Source: Polynucleobacter hallstattensis (GTDB taxonomy: Bacteria; Pseudomonadota; Gammaproteobacteria; Burkholderiales; Burkholderiaceae). Taken from it: a stretch of 64,000 bases of DNA. The stretch spans positions 930,001-994,000 of the forward strand of contig NZ_JACVPO010000001.1 of the NCBI RefSeq assembly GCF_018881835.1, in the 5' to 3' direction. Each line of letters opens with the position of its first letter. Positions within the stretch are counted from its first letter, which is position 1. A program made the position numbers and the translations under genes. The notes under the pieces are model-generated. The model saw only the letters and a program-made list of their open reading frames with translations. It was not told the origin of the DNA and did no database searches. Of the stretch, positions 54,662 through 63,270 are shown in pieces.

Positions 54662-54689
54662 TGGTTTTTTAATTCTGTAAGCCTATGAT

Positions 54690-55580
54690 TTAATTGAATA
54701 ATTCAGATGAATACTGTGCGGCCGTGAAGGGTGCTAAATCATCAATTCCCTCGCCTTTACCCAAGGCTAAAACCGCTGGTTTTGACCCATCGCTGAGGGT
54801 GTGGGCAAGTGCACAGATTACCCCGCCCTTAGCGGTGCCATCTAATTTGGTCACGATTAAGGCAGAAAGCCCTAAAGCGGCATGAAAGACCTTTACTTGG
54901 CTTAAACCGTTTTGACCAGTATTGCCATCCAGAACGAGCAAAGTCTGGTGAGGCGCTCCAGAAAGGGCCTTGCCAATCACTCTTTTAACCTTCTTTAATT
55001 CTTCCATCAGATGGTCTTGAGTTGCCAGTCTACCGGCAGTATCAATAATCAGAATATCGCTTTTGCGAGAAATCGCCGCATGAATGGCATCGTGTGCCAC
55101 TGCCGCCGCATCACCACTTTCTTGCATGATGACATCGACCTGATTACGACCACCCCATTCAAGGAGCTGGTTGCGTGCTGCAGCTCTGAAGGTGTCGCCG
55201 GCCGCCAGTAAGACAGATTTGCCTTGAGATTGAAAAAGTTTGCAGAGTTTACCGATCGTGGTGGTCTTGCCAGCGCCATTGACGCCAATTACTAGCCACA
55301 CCTCTGGTGTGGTCTTTTGCTCATGGACATACAAGGGATTAGGGTTGGGCTCCATAGATTTCAGGAGCATCGCCACTTCTTCTATTAGAAGTTGCTTGAG
55401 TGCTTCGGGTGTATTGGCCTTTTCCGATTTGGCGGCTTTACGGAGCTTGCTAATCAGTTGTTCGGTCGTGGGCAGACCCACATCGCTCAAAATGAGAGAT
55501 TCTTCTAGGGCATCAAACCAGGCTTGATCAGTCTGATTGGATGTGAATAGGGATCCGAGGGTTTTACGTAGGCCGAACAT
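54690..55580 (-). CDS. ftsY: Signal recognition particle receptor FtsY
   Basis: 296-residue SRP GTPase at the inner membrane, docking ribosome-nascent chain complexes to the translocon. It has the N domain (about 1-85) and G domain with GVNGAGKTTTIGKL (about 100-113), DTFRAAARNQL, DTAGRL (about 187), TKLDGTAKGG (about 243-252). The acidic A domain of E. coli FtsY is absent, as in many other bacteria. Divergent from the M16 peptidase genes. Confidence 0.95.
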   Translation of the reverse strand: MFGLRKTLGSLFTSNQTDQAWFDALEESLILSDVGLPTTEQLISKLRKAAKSEKANTPEALKQLLIEEVAMLLKSMEPNPNPLYVHEQKTTPEVWLVIGVNGAGKTTTIGKLCKLFQSQGKSVLLAAGDTFRAAARNQLLEWGGRNQVDVIMQESGDAAAVAHDAIHAAISRKSDILIIDTAGRLATQDHLMEELKKVKRVIGKALSGAPHQTLLVLDGNTGQNGLSQVKVFHAALGLSALIVTKLDGTAKGGVICALAHTLSDGSKPAVLALGKGEGIDDLAPFTAAQYSSELFN

Positions 55581-55642
55581 AATCGATACAATTTAATCCT
55601 TGCATCTTATCAATTAAATTCTAGGAATAGGTGATCTTGCAG

Positions 55643-57028
55643 ATGCGTTCCACATTATTAAGTTTTTCTCTCTATTTATTGCTCGGCTGTTCTATTGCTA
55701 TGGCAACTCCAGAAGTGGGCCAAGCAAATACCCACGAGTTTCAACTCTCCAATGGCCTCAAGTTGATCGTGCGGGAAGATCATCGCGCACCTACAGTTGC
55801 GCACATGGTTTGGTACCGTGCTGGCTCCATGGATGAGGTGAATGGCAAGACTGGAGTGGCTCATGTGTTGGAGCACATGATGTTTAAGGGCACCCATAAA
55901 GTAAAGTCAGGGGAATTCTCCCGCTTAGTTGCAGCAGTGGGTGGTCGAGAAAATGCTTTCACCTCTCGTGATTACACGGCGTACTTTCAGCAAGTTGAAA
56001 AGTCTAAGTTAGATGAGGTGATGAGGTTGGAGGCTGATCGTATGTCTAACCTCAATTTTGATGATGCAGAATTTCTGAAAGAAATTCAGGTGGTCATGGA
56101 AGAGCGTCGCCTGCGTACGGAAGATAACCCTAGTAGCTTGCTCAATGAATCACTCACTGCCACCGCATACATGAGCTCCCCTTATCGTCATCCGGTAGTT
56201 GGGTGGATGAATGATTTGGTCAATATGAAAGCCGTAGATGCACGCGATTGGTATCGCAGCTGGTACAAACCGAATAATGCAACTGTCGTCATTGCTGGCG
56301 ATGTTGATCCTAAAGTGATTCTACGAGCAGTGGAAAAATACTATGGAGTTGCTTCTGCAAGAGAGTTACCAGAACGTAAGCCCCAGATTGAACCCGTGCA
56401 AAAAGGCACTAAGCGAGTGCAAGTAAAAGCGCCGGCTGATAGCGCACAGTTAGCAATGGCATGGAAAGTTCCCAAGTTAGAAGTGGGGAGATTGGATGAC
56501 AATGAGCCTTATGCGCTAGAGTTGTTGTCTGCTGTACTAGATGGTTATGACAACGCACGCTTGAATCGCACTCTAGTAAAGCAAGAGCGAGTAGTAAATG
56601 ATGTGGGCGTTGGTTATGACATGATCTCTAGAGGTCCTGAACTATTTTTCATTAGTAGCAGTATGGCTAAAGGCAAGACAGTAGGGCAGGCGGAGAGCAG
56701 CATTCGCAAAGCTTTGAAAGAAGTTATTGATAAAGGAATTTTAGAGTCAGAGCTTAAGCGGGTGAAGGTACGAATTCTGTCCGATCAAATTTATAAGCGC
56801 GATTCAATTTTTGGTCAGGCCATGGAAATCGGTAGTACGGAGATGGCTGGATTCTCCTGGAAAGATATTGATGTGATGTTAGAGAAGATGCAAACCATTA
56901 CTCCCGCGCAAGTCCAAGATGTTGCAAAAAAATATTTAGTAGATGAGGGGCTCACCATAGCAGTACTAGACCCTCAAGCACGCCAGTCGGGTGAGAGCAA
57001 GCAAGGGGGCAATCGTGATGCTAAATAA
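55643..57028 (+). CDS. M16 family zinc peptidase, catalytic member
   Basis: 461-residue exported peptidase of the pitrilysin/MPP family. Signal peptide about 1-22. The inverted zinc motif HxxEH is intact (HVLEHMMFKGT, about 73-83) with the third ligand Glu in a downstream helix (EIQVVMEERRLR, about 151-162). The C-terminal half is the second homologous domain (LLSAVLDGYDNARLNR). GTG at 55631 could also start it; AGGA-type bases are present near both. Pairs with the next, non-catalytic M16 gene. Confidence 0.9.
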   Translation: MRSTLLSFSLYLLLGCSIAMATPEVGQANTHEFQLSNGLKLIVREDHRAPTVAHMVWYRAGSMDEVNGKTGVAHVLEHMMFKGTHKVKSGEFSRLVAAVGGRENAFTSRDYTAYFQQVEKSKLDEVMRLEADRMSNLNFDDAEFLKEIQVVMEERRLRTEDNPSSLLNESLTATAYMSSPYRHPVVGWMNDLVNMKAVDARDWYRSWYKPNNATVVIAGDVDPKVILRAVEKYYGVASARELPERKPQIEPVQKGTKRVQVKAPADSAQLAMAWKVPKLEVGRLDDNEPYALELLSAVLDGYDNARLNRTLVKQERVVNDVGVGYDMISRGPELFFISSSMAKGKTVGQAESSIRKALKEVIDKGILESELKRVKVRILSDQIYKRDSIFGQAMEIGSTEMAGFSWKDIDVMLEKMQTITPAQVQDVAKKYLVDEGLTIAVLDPQARQSGESKQGGNRDAK

Positions 57029-58358
57029 ATTCATCTCGCAAGTCAGTTTTGCAATCGCGCTGATAGTTGGAGTAAGTACATCAGCACACGCGATATTACC
57101 TATTGAAAAGCTAGACTCCTTCAAGGGCGCGCAAGCCTATTTAGTGCAAACCAAAGCGCTACCCATGGTGGATATTGAGATCAGTATTGATGCAGGCGAT
57201 CGTTATGACCCAGGAGCTAAAAGTGGCTTAGCTACTATGGCTGGGCGGCTCATGAACTATGGCGCCAAATCTGATAAGGGTCCGTTAAATGAGGCGCAGA
57301 TTGCAGATGAGATTGCAGACCTTGGTGCAAACCTCGGTATTTCTATTGGCGGTGAGCGCGCTGTGATGCGCATTAGAACTTTGAGTCGCAAAGATTTACG
57401 TGATCGCGCCGTTCAATTAGCCTCTGCGATGTTGAGTATGCCTACCTATGATGCAAAGATCTTGGCGCGTGAGAAGCAAAGGATGACTACTGCATTGCTA
57501 GAGTCGGAGACAAAACCAGAATCAGTTTTGGATCGTCGATTTAGAAAATCAGTATATGGAGACTATCCGCTGGCCAATTCACCAACGGTGAAAAGTATTG
57601 CTAATATCAGCGCAAGCGACCTACAGCAGTTTCATAAACAGCTTTACCGTGGTGATCGAATGATTGTCAGCATTGTGGGTGATGTGAGCAAAGCCGAGGC
57701 TGCTGAAATTGTTCAGAGTTTATTGCAAAGAGTGCCTCAGTCTGGACCTCCTGTAGCTAAGTTGCCAGAGTTTGAGTGCTCACCAGTCGAGCCTTTAAGT
57801 CAACGCGAAGTTGCTATTCCATTTGATTCGCAGCAAGCACATATCGCCATGGGAATGACTGCGGTAACCCGTAACAACCCCGATTTTTTCCCATTACTGG
57901 TGGGTAACTATATTTTGGGCGGCGGTGGCTTTGTATCCCGTCTTATGTCGGAGGTGCGCGAGAAACGTGGTCTTGCTTACAGCGTGTTTAGTTATTTTGC
58001 TCCTGGTAAGGATGCAGGGATATTTCAGGCGGGCGTACAAACGAAGAATGATCAAGCTACTTTGGCGCTAGAGGTAATGAGTTCTACCATTGCACAATTT
58101 ATTGCTGATGGTCCAACGCAAGCGGAGCTCGATGCAGCCAAAGCAAATTTGATCAATGGCTATCCCTTAAGAATAGATAACAATCGCAAGTTACTAGATA
58201 ATGTGTCATCTATTGCTTGGAATAATTTGCCTCTCGATACGATGGAGATTTGGACTAAGCAAGTGGAAGCGGTTAGCCTTGAGCAAGTCAAGATTGCGTT
58301 CCAAAAACACTTAGCCATGGATCGAATGAAAATTGTGGTCTTAGGAGCGAAAAAATAA
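57018..58358 (+). CDS. M16 family peptidase-like protein, non-catalytic partner
   Basis: 446-residue exported M16 homologue. Signal peptide about 1-24. Where catalytic members have HxxEH, this one reads GLATMAGRLMNYGAKS, so the zinc site is lost, while the R/Y pair region (GGGGFVSRLMSEVREKRGLAYSV, shown here in parts: GGGGFVSRLM, REKRGLAYSV) is kept. This matches paired M16 systems in which one subunit is catalytic and the other binds substrate. The ATG at 57018 follows a GGGGG site and overlaps the upstream gene by 11 bases. Confidence 0.9.
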   Translation: MLNKFISQVSFAIALIVGVSTSAHAILPIEKLDSFKGAQAYLVQTKALPMVDIEISIDAGDRYDPGAKSGLATMAGRLMNYGAKSDKGPLNEAQIADEIADLGANLGISIGGERAVMRIRTLSRKDLRDRAVQLASAMLSMPTYDAKILAREKQRMTTALLESETKPESVLDRRFRKSVYGDYPLANSPTVKSIANISASDLQQFHKQLYRGDRMIVSIVGDVSKAEAAEIVQSLLQRVPQSGPPVAKLPEFECSPVEPLSQREVAIPFDSQQAHIAMGMTAVTRNNPDFFPLLVGNYILGGGGFVSRLMSEVREKRGLAYSVFSYFAPGKDAGIFQAGVQTKNDQATLALEVMSSTIAQFIADGPTQAELDAAKANLINGYPLRIDNNRKLLDNVSSIAWNNLPLDTMEIWTKQVEAVSLEQVKIAFQKHLAMDRMKIVVLGAKK

Positions 58359-58984
58359 ATAAGCCAGTTAAGTCAGCTTCATTAGGCAGACGCCCTGAGT
58401 CCCTGCAGAAAATTCGTATTATTGGTGGAGTTTGGCGCAGTCGTTTGCTCAGCGTGCTGGATTTACCCGGTCTTCGTCCTACTACCGATCGTGTTCGTGA
58501 GACTTTATTTAATTGGCTCGGGCAGGATTTAGTCGGTTTACGTTGTTTAGATTTGTTTGCTGGTACTGGTGCTTTAGGTTTTGAGGCCGCATCACGACAT
58601 GCCAATTCAGTAACCCTATTAGAAAAAGACAAACAGGCCTATGCCAAACTCCTGGCTAATTTTGCTTTGCTAGAGTCATCTCCGGCTCCGGGAGAGGTGC
58701 AGATTCTTCATAGAGATAGTTTGGAATTCTTAAAGCAACAAGCTGACCGCTCCAGCAATCTGATCTTCATAGACCCACCCTTTCAGGAAGAGAGCCTATT
58801 AAATCAAGCGCTTATAGAGGCTAATCGTGTTTGTGATGACAGTGCTGGCGGGGGAATTTACGTAGAGTTTCCTGCTATTCGCCCTCGTGAGCAGATTGAG
58901 GCTTTAGTGCCTGATTGGCATTGTGGGAAATACTTAGAGGCTGGACAAGTAAAAGCTTGTCTATTTCGCTCTAAGAGGGACTAA
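58355..58984 (+). CDS. rsmD: 16S rRNA (guanine(966)-N2)-methyltransferase RsmD, probable AUA start
   Basis: Methylates G966 of 16S rRNA. The usual RsmD start KIRIIGGVWRSRLL is present in frame, followed by GLRPTTDRVRETLFNWLG, SAM motif CLDLFAGTGALGFEAASR (about 67-84) and the catalytic FIDPPFQ (about 140). No ATG, GTG or TTG precedes RIIGG in this frame. AGGAG at 58343-58347 points to ATA at 58355, giving 209 residues. ATT at 58412, CTG at 58403 or the TTG at 58445 are alternatives, but the last removes conserved sequence. Confidence 0.85.
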   Translation: MNKPVKSASLGRRPESLQKIRIIGGVWRSRLLSVLDLPGLRPTTDRVRETLFNWLGQDLVGLRCLDLFAGTGALGFEAASRHANSVTLLEKDKQAYAKLLANFALLESSPAPGEVQILHRDSLEFLKQQADRSSNLIFIDPPFQEESLLNQALIEANRVCDDSAGGGIYVEFPAIRPREQIEALVPDWHCGKYLEAGQVKACLFRSKRD

Positions 58985-59020
58985 ACTCTTGCCTGTAGCC
59001 GAAAAAGCCTTAGGAGCCTT

Positions 59021-59799
<779 letters not shown>

Positions 59800-59813
59800 G
59801 CAATTAGTACTGT

Positions 59814-60410
59814 TTAATTAGTTTTAGAGTGCAATTCGAGTATGGCTGCTTGAGTGTCACCTCTTAGGAACAAAGGCAGAATTTGTAAGCCATTTTCAAT
59901 GCTTGCATCAATTTGCTTTTGCTCTGCTTGTAGTGGCCTTTTCAATACGAAGTCAGCCACATCCATCACTCGCGCCCCTTCTGCAGCAAGATCGCGTGGG
60001 TGGCCAATGCCCAGGCGCAAGCGCCAGTAATCAGGAGTTCCTAAGTGAGCTTGGATATCTTTTAAGCCGTTGTGTCCACCAGTGCCGCCACCAAGCTTGA
60101 TACGTGCAGTACCTGGCTTGAGATCTAGCTCATCCTGCACTACCAACACATCTTTAGGTGTAATTTTATGAAAGCGGCATAGTGCTCCAACAGCCTGACC
60201 GCTCAGGTTCATGTAAGTGCTGGGTTTGAGTAAGAAGAGATCTTCATCTTCCCATTTAGCCTTAGCCACTTTTCCATGAAAGCGTTTTTCAGTTTCAAAG
60301 CCGACGTTTAATTGTTTGGCGAGTGCGTCCACAAACCAGAAGCCAGCATTGTGCCGATCTTCAGCATGTTCTTCACCTGGGTTGCCTAGGCCAATAATTA
60401 ATTTAGTCAT
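59814..60410 (-). CDS. pth: Peptidyl-tRNA hydrolase
   Basis: 198-residue enzyme freeing tRNA from stalled peptidyl-tRNA. The motif GLGNPGEEHAEDRHNAGFW (residues 6-24) holds the catalytic His; PSTYMNLSGQAVG (about 63-75), VVQDELDLKPG and GGGTGGHNGLKDIQAHLG (about 107-124) follow. Located downstream of rplY, the common gene order, though a terminator hairpin stands between the two. Confidence 0.96.
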   Translation of the reverse strand: MTKLIIGLGNPGEEHAEDRHNAGFWFVDALAKQLNVGFETEKRFHGKVAKAKWEDEDLFLLKPSTYMNLSGQAVGALCRFHKITPKDVLVVQDELDLKPGTARIKLGGGTGGHNGLKDIQAHLGTPDYWRLRLGIGHPRDLAAEGARVMDVADFVLKRPLQAEQKQIDASIENGLQILPLFLRGDTQAAILELHSKTN

Positions 60411-60441
60411 GATGAGTGCTTAAGGATAAAAGCTTTTCTGC

Positions 60442-60469
60442 AAAAAAGAAAACCCGCTTGTAAGCGGGC
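60442..60469 (-). terminator. Rho-independent terminator after rplY
   Basis: Read on the minus strand: stem CCCGCTT, loop AC extended by opening, AAGCGGG, then TTTTCTTTTTT. It lies in the 90-base gap after rplY, so pth is probably expressed by read-through or its own promoter. Confidence 0.8.
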
Positions 60470-60500
60470 TTCCTCTGTCGCAAAGATATGGCTTAAATGA

Positions 60501-61139
60501 TTAAGCTTTATCCTTTGGAGCTTCAGCAGCAGGAGCCGCAGCAGCTACAGGAGCAGCTTCTGTATCGGCAGATTTCACGGCTGGGATACGCGCGTTAGCT
60601 AGCACTGGGTTTTCTTGCTCAATATGCAATACCAGGGTAACGCCTTTTGGTAATACGATATCTTTAGCATGGATACCATGACCAACTTCAATCTTGCTTA
60701 GGTCCACTTCAATGAATTCTGGCAAGTCAGCAGGCAAGCAAGATATTTCTAATTCAGTAGAGATGTGGCTGATGACAGCGCCTTGTAACTTCACTGCAGC
60801 TGAAGTGTCAGCATGAATGAAATGCAATGGAACGCGCATGTGAACCTTTTCAGTCGCGGAAACGCGCTGGAAATCGATGTGCAGAACCAGAGGCTTAAAT
60901 GGATGCATCTGGTAATCGCGTAATAACACTTTTTGTGCTTTTCCGCCGATTTCGAGATCAAGGATAGATGAGTGGAATGCTTCCTTGCGGAGAGCATGGA
61001 ACAGTGCGTTGTGATCCAACTCAATTACAGTTGCGGTGTCTTTACCACCGTAGATAATGCCCGGAGTTTTACCGGAGTTGCGCAGACGGCGGCTCGCACC
61101 CGTTCCCTGTACGCTTCTTTCAAAGGCTACTACTTTCAT
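60501..61139 (-). CDS. rplY: 50S ribosomal protein L25/general stress protein Ctc
   Basis: 212-residue long-form L25 (TL5/Ctc type) that binds 5S rRNA. N-terminal L25 domain (about 1-92; [38 protein letters not shown]) and a C-terminal beta domain (about 93-185), ending in an Ala/Pro-rich tail. The ATG at 61139 follows AGGA seven bases upstream; a TTG two codons earlier is less likely. Between prs and pth, as in related genomes. Confidence 0.95.
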   Translation of the reverse strand: MKVVAFERSVQGTGASRRLRNSGKTPGIIYGGKDTATVIELDHNALFHALRKEAFHSSILDLEIGGKAQKVLLRDYQMHPFKPLVLHIDFQRVSATEKVHMRVPLHFIHADTSAAVKLQGAVISHISTELEISCLPADLPEFIEVDLSKIEVGHGIHAKDIVLPKGVTLVLHIEQENPVLANARIPAVKSADTEAAPVAAAAPAAEAPKDKA

Positions 61140-61195
61140 ATTCAATTCCTAAATTAAGGTTAATTTCCGTTCGCGACCAAACAGAAAAGCCTTTG

Positions 61196-61201
61196 ATTAT
61201 A
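61196..61201 (-). promoter_or_regulatory. Candidate -10 box (TATAAT) for rplY
   Basis: A perfect TATAAT on the minus strand 57 bases before the rplY start, in the 136-base gap after prs. No good -35 hexamer is seen at 16-18 bases, so this is tentative. The gap also contains a loose GCCAAAAA/TTTTTGGC inverted repeat close to the prs stop that could act as a weak terminator. Confidence 0.35.
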
Positions 61202-61275
61202 TCTTGGGAATCGTACTTTTTGCCTAGAAAAGGCTCAAAATTGCCAAAAACGGGGGTGTAAACGCTATTTTTGGC

Positions 61276-62244
61276 TTATTCAGCAAACATCGACATCACT
61301 GAGTCGCCCTTACTAATACGAGAAAGGGTTTCAGCCAGGATAGGGGCAACGCTCAATTGACGAACTTTACCCACCTTCAAGGCTTCAGTAGTCAATGGGA
61401 TAGTGTCAGTAACAACCAATTCGTCTAACTCAGAAGCGGCAATACGGGCTACAGCACCACCAGAGAGCACTGCATGAGTACAGTAGGCGGTAACGCCCTT
61501 GGCACCACGCTCTTTCAATGCCTCAGCAGCTTTACAAAGGGTTCCACCGGTATCAATAATGTCATCCATGATGACGCAGTGGCGACCCTCTACTTCACCG
61601 ATTAAGTGCATTACTTCTGATACGTTTGCCTTGGGGCGGCGTTTATCAATAATCGCCAAATCTGTGCCTAATTGCTTAGCCATTGCACGGGCGCGAACAA
61701 CACCGCCAATATCCGGCGAAACAATGATGAGATCTTTTTTAGTTTTCTGAGCCTCTAAATCTGCCAAGAGAACTGGGGAAGCGTAAATGTTGTCTACCGG
61801 GATATCAAAGAAGCCTTGAATTTGGTCAGCATGAAGATCCATGGTCAAAACACGCTCAATGCCAGCAACAGATTGCAGCATGTTTGCTACGATTCTGGCG
61901 GAGATGGCGACCCGTGCAGAGCGTGGACGACGATCTTGTCTGGCGTAACCGAAGTAAGGGATCACTGCGGTTATGCGACTTGCCGATGCTCGTTTAAGGG
62001 CATCAATCATGATCATGAGCTCCATCAAGCTGTCGTTTGTTGGAGCGCAAGTTGATTGGATAACGACCACGTTCTTGCCGCGGACGTTTTCTTGAATTTC
62101 TACCTGGATTTCACCATCAGAGAATCGTCCAACAAATGCTTTTCCCATGGGAAGGTTGAGCTCTTTTGCTACCGCATGGGCCAAAACCGGATTTGCGTTG
62201 CCTGTGAAAAGAGTCAGTAAATCTGCGTTCATTGGGGCGGACAT
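61276..62244 (-). CDS. prs: Ribose-phosphate pyrophosphokinase
   Basis: 322-residue PRPP synthase. It supplies PRPP to nucleotide, histidine and tryptophan synthesis. Motifs: [19 protein letters not shown] (about 41-59), [18 protein letters not shown] (about 135-152) with metal-binding His, flexible-loop [13 protein letters not shown] (about 201-213) and PRPP loop [20 protein letters not shown] (about 224-243). Standard length. The tRNA-Gln gene lies 61 bases upstream. Confidence 0.97.
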   Translation of the reverse strand: MSAPMNADLLTLFTGNANPVLAHAVAKELNLPMGKAFVGRFSDGEIQVEIQENVRGKNVVVIQSTCAPTNDSLMELMIMIDALKRASASRITAVIPYFGYARQDRRPRSARVAISARIVANMLQSVAGIERVLTMDLHADQIQGFFDIPVDNIYASPVLLADLEAQKTKKDLIIVSPDIGGVVRARAMAKQLGTDLAIIDKRRPKANVSEVMHLIGEVEGRHCVIMDDIIDTGGTLCKAAEALKERGAKGVTAYCTHAVLSGGAVARIAASELDELVVTDTIPLTTEALKVGKVRQLSVAPILAETLSRISKGDSVMSMFAE

Positions 62245-62305
62245 AGGTGATTTTGGAGTTTTGGTAGAGGTCGAATGGATATCTTAAGGTCGTATCTACA
62301 GAGTT

Positions 62306-62382
62306 TGGCAGGGGAAGAAGGATTCGAACCTTCGCATGCTGGAATCAAAATCCAGTGCCTTAACCAGCTTGGCGATTCCCCT
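62306..62382 (-). tRNA. tRNA-Gln (anticodon TTG)
   Basis: 77-nt gene including encoded CCA. On the minus strand the acceptor stem AGGGGAA pairs with TTCCCCT; anticodon stem CTGGA/TCCAG encloses loop TTTTGAT with anticodon TTG; T arm GAAGG-TTCGAAT-CCTTC is standard; the 3' end is GCCA. The sequence around the D arm (TCGCCAAGCTGGTTAAGGCA) is typical of tRNA-Gln. Lies between ispE and prs. Confidence 0.97.
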
Positions 62383-62387
62383 ACAGG

Positions 62388-63263
62388 TCAATCTGAAGAA
62401 ATCAAATTGTAAGCGGGATTTTTATTTAGCCCACGAACAATTCGACCTATCCATCCTTTTGGAAGATTTTGCAGAAGATTTTCCAGATTTGCGGTGTCCG
62501 TCTTAGGGTCTAAGGCGGCAAAAACGCTACTTCCAGAGCCGGACATGCAAGGCGCCGAGTTTGGCACTGCCTTGTAAATCCAATCTAAAGCTTGCTTCAC
62601 TTCAGGACATTTCTGCACCGCTACTGCCTGGCAATCATTCGACTGATATGAGCTTGGCGATGCAAGAAAGCCATCTATTGTAATCGGAGCATGATCTCGG
62701 GTCAATTGAGGGTCTTGAAAAATCTGAGCAGTGACAATTCCCTTGTTAGGGAAGATCACCACAAAGTCTTGGGTTTCCAAGGAAATGCCCTGTAATTTCT
62801 CCCCAATGCCCTCAACAAATGCATTTTGGCCATAGATGAAAAAAGGTACATCTGCCCCTAGTTTTAGACCGAGCCGACAAAGTGTCGAAATATCAAGATT
62901 TAGATTCCAGAGGGTGTTGAGGCCAATCAGTGTGGATGCAGCATCGGATGATCCGCCACCGAGGCCAGCACCCATGGGGATCATTTTTTTCAAGCCAATT
63001 TCAGCGCCCTGATTAATCTTGCAAAAATCTTTTAAGAGTTGGGCAGCGCGGACTACTAAATCCTGTTCTGGGGGTACGCCTGGAATGGGATCAATGCGAC
63101 GAATCTCATTTTCAGAAATAGACTTTAAGGTGAGGACATCACACCAATCAATCAACTGAAAAACAGATTGGAGTAGGTGATAGCCATCTTCGCGACGCCC
63201 AACAATATGTAGAAACAGATTGAGCTTCGCGGGGCATTGGATTTCTAAGGCCTTACTCATCAT
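62388..63263 (-). CDS. ispE: 4-diphosphocytidyl-2-C-methyl-D-erythritol kinase
   Basis: 291-residue GHMP kinase of the non-mevalonate isoprenoid pathway. N-terminus CPAKLNLFLHIVGRREDGYH (about 10-29) with the catalytic Lys, ATP loop MGAGLGGGSSDAASTL (about 98-113), and the C-terminal MSGSGSSVFAAL (about 245-256). It starts seven bases after the TPR-LolB gene. Either of the first two ATG codons may be used. Confidence 0.95.
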   Translation of the reverse strand: MMSKALEIQCPAKLNLFLHIVGRREDGYHLLQSVFQLIDWCDVLTLKSISENEIRRIDPIPGVPPEQDLVVRAAQLLKDFCKINQGAEIGLKKMIPMGAGLGGGSSDAASTLIGLNTLWNLNLDISTLCRLGLKLGADVPFFIYGQNAFVEGIGEKLQGISLETQDFVVIFPNKGIVTAQIFQDPQLTRDHAPITIDGFLASPSSYQSNDCQAVAVQKCPEVKQALDWIYKAVPNSAPCMSGSGSSVFAALDPKTDTANLENLLQNLPKGWIGRIVRGLNKNPAYNLISSD

Positions 63264-63270
63264 TCACACT

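Noticed and set aside
58445..58984. Short rsmD from TTG at 58445
   Set aside because: Would delete the conserved RIIGGVWRSR segment; the upstream frame is clearly coding.
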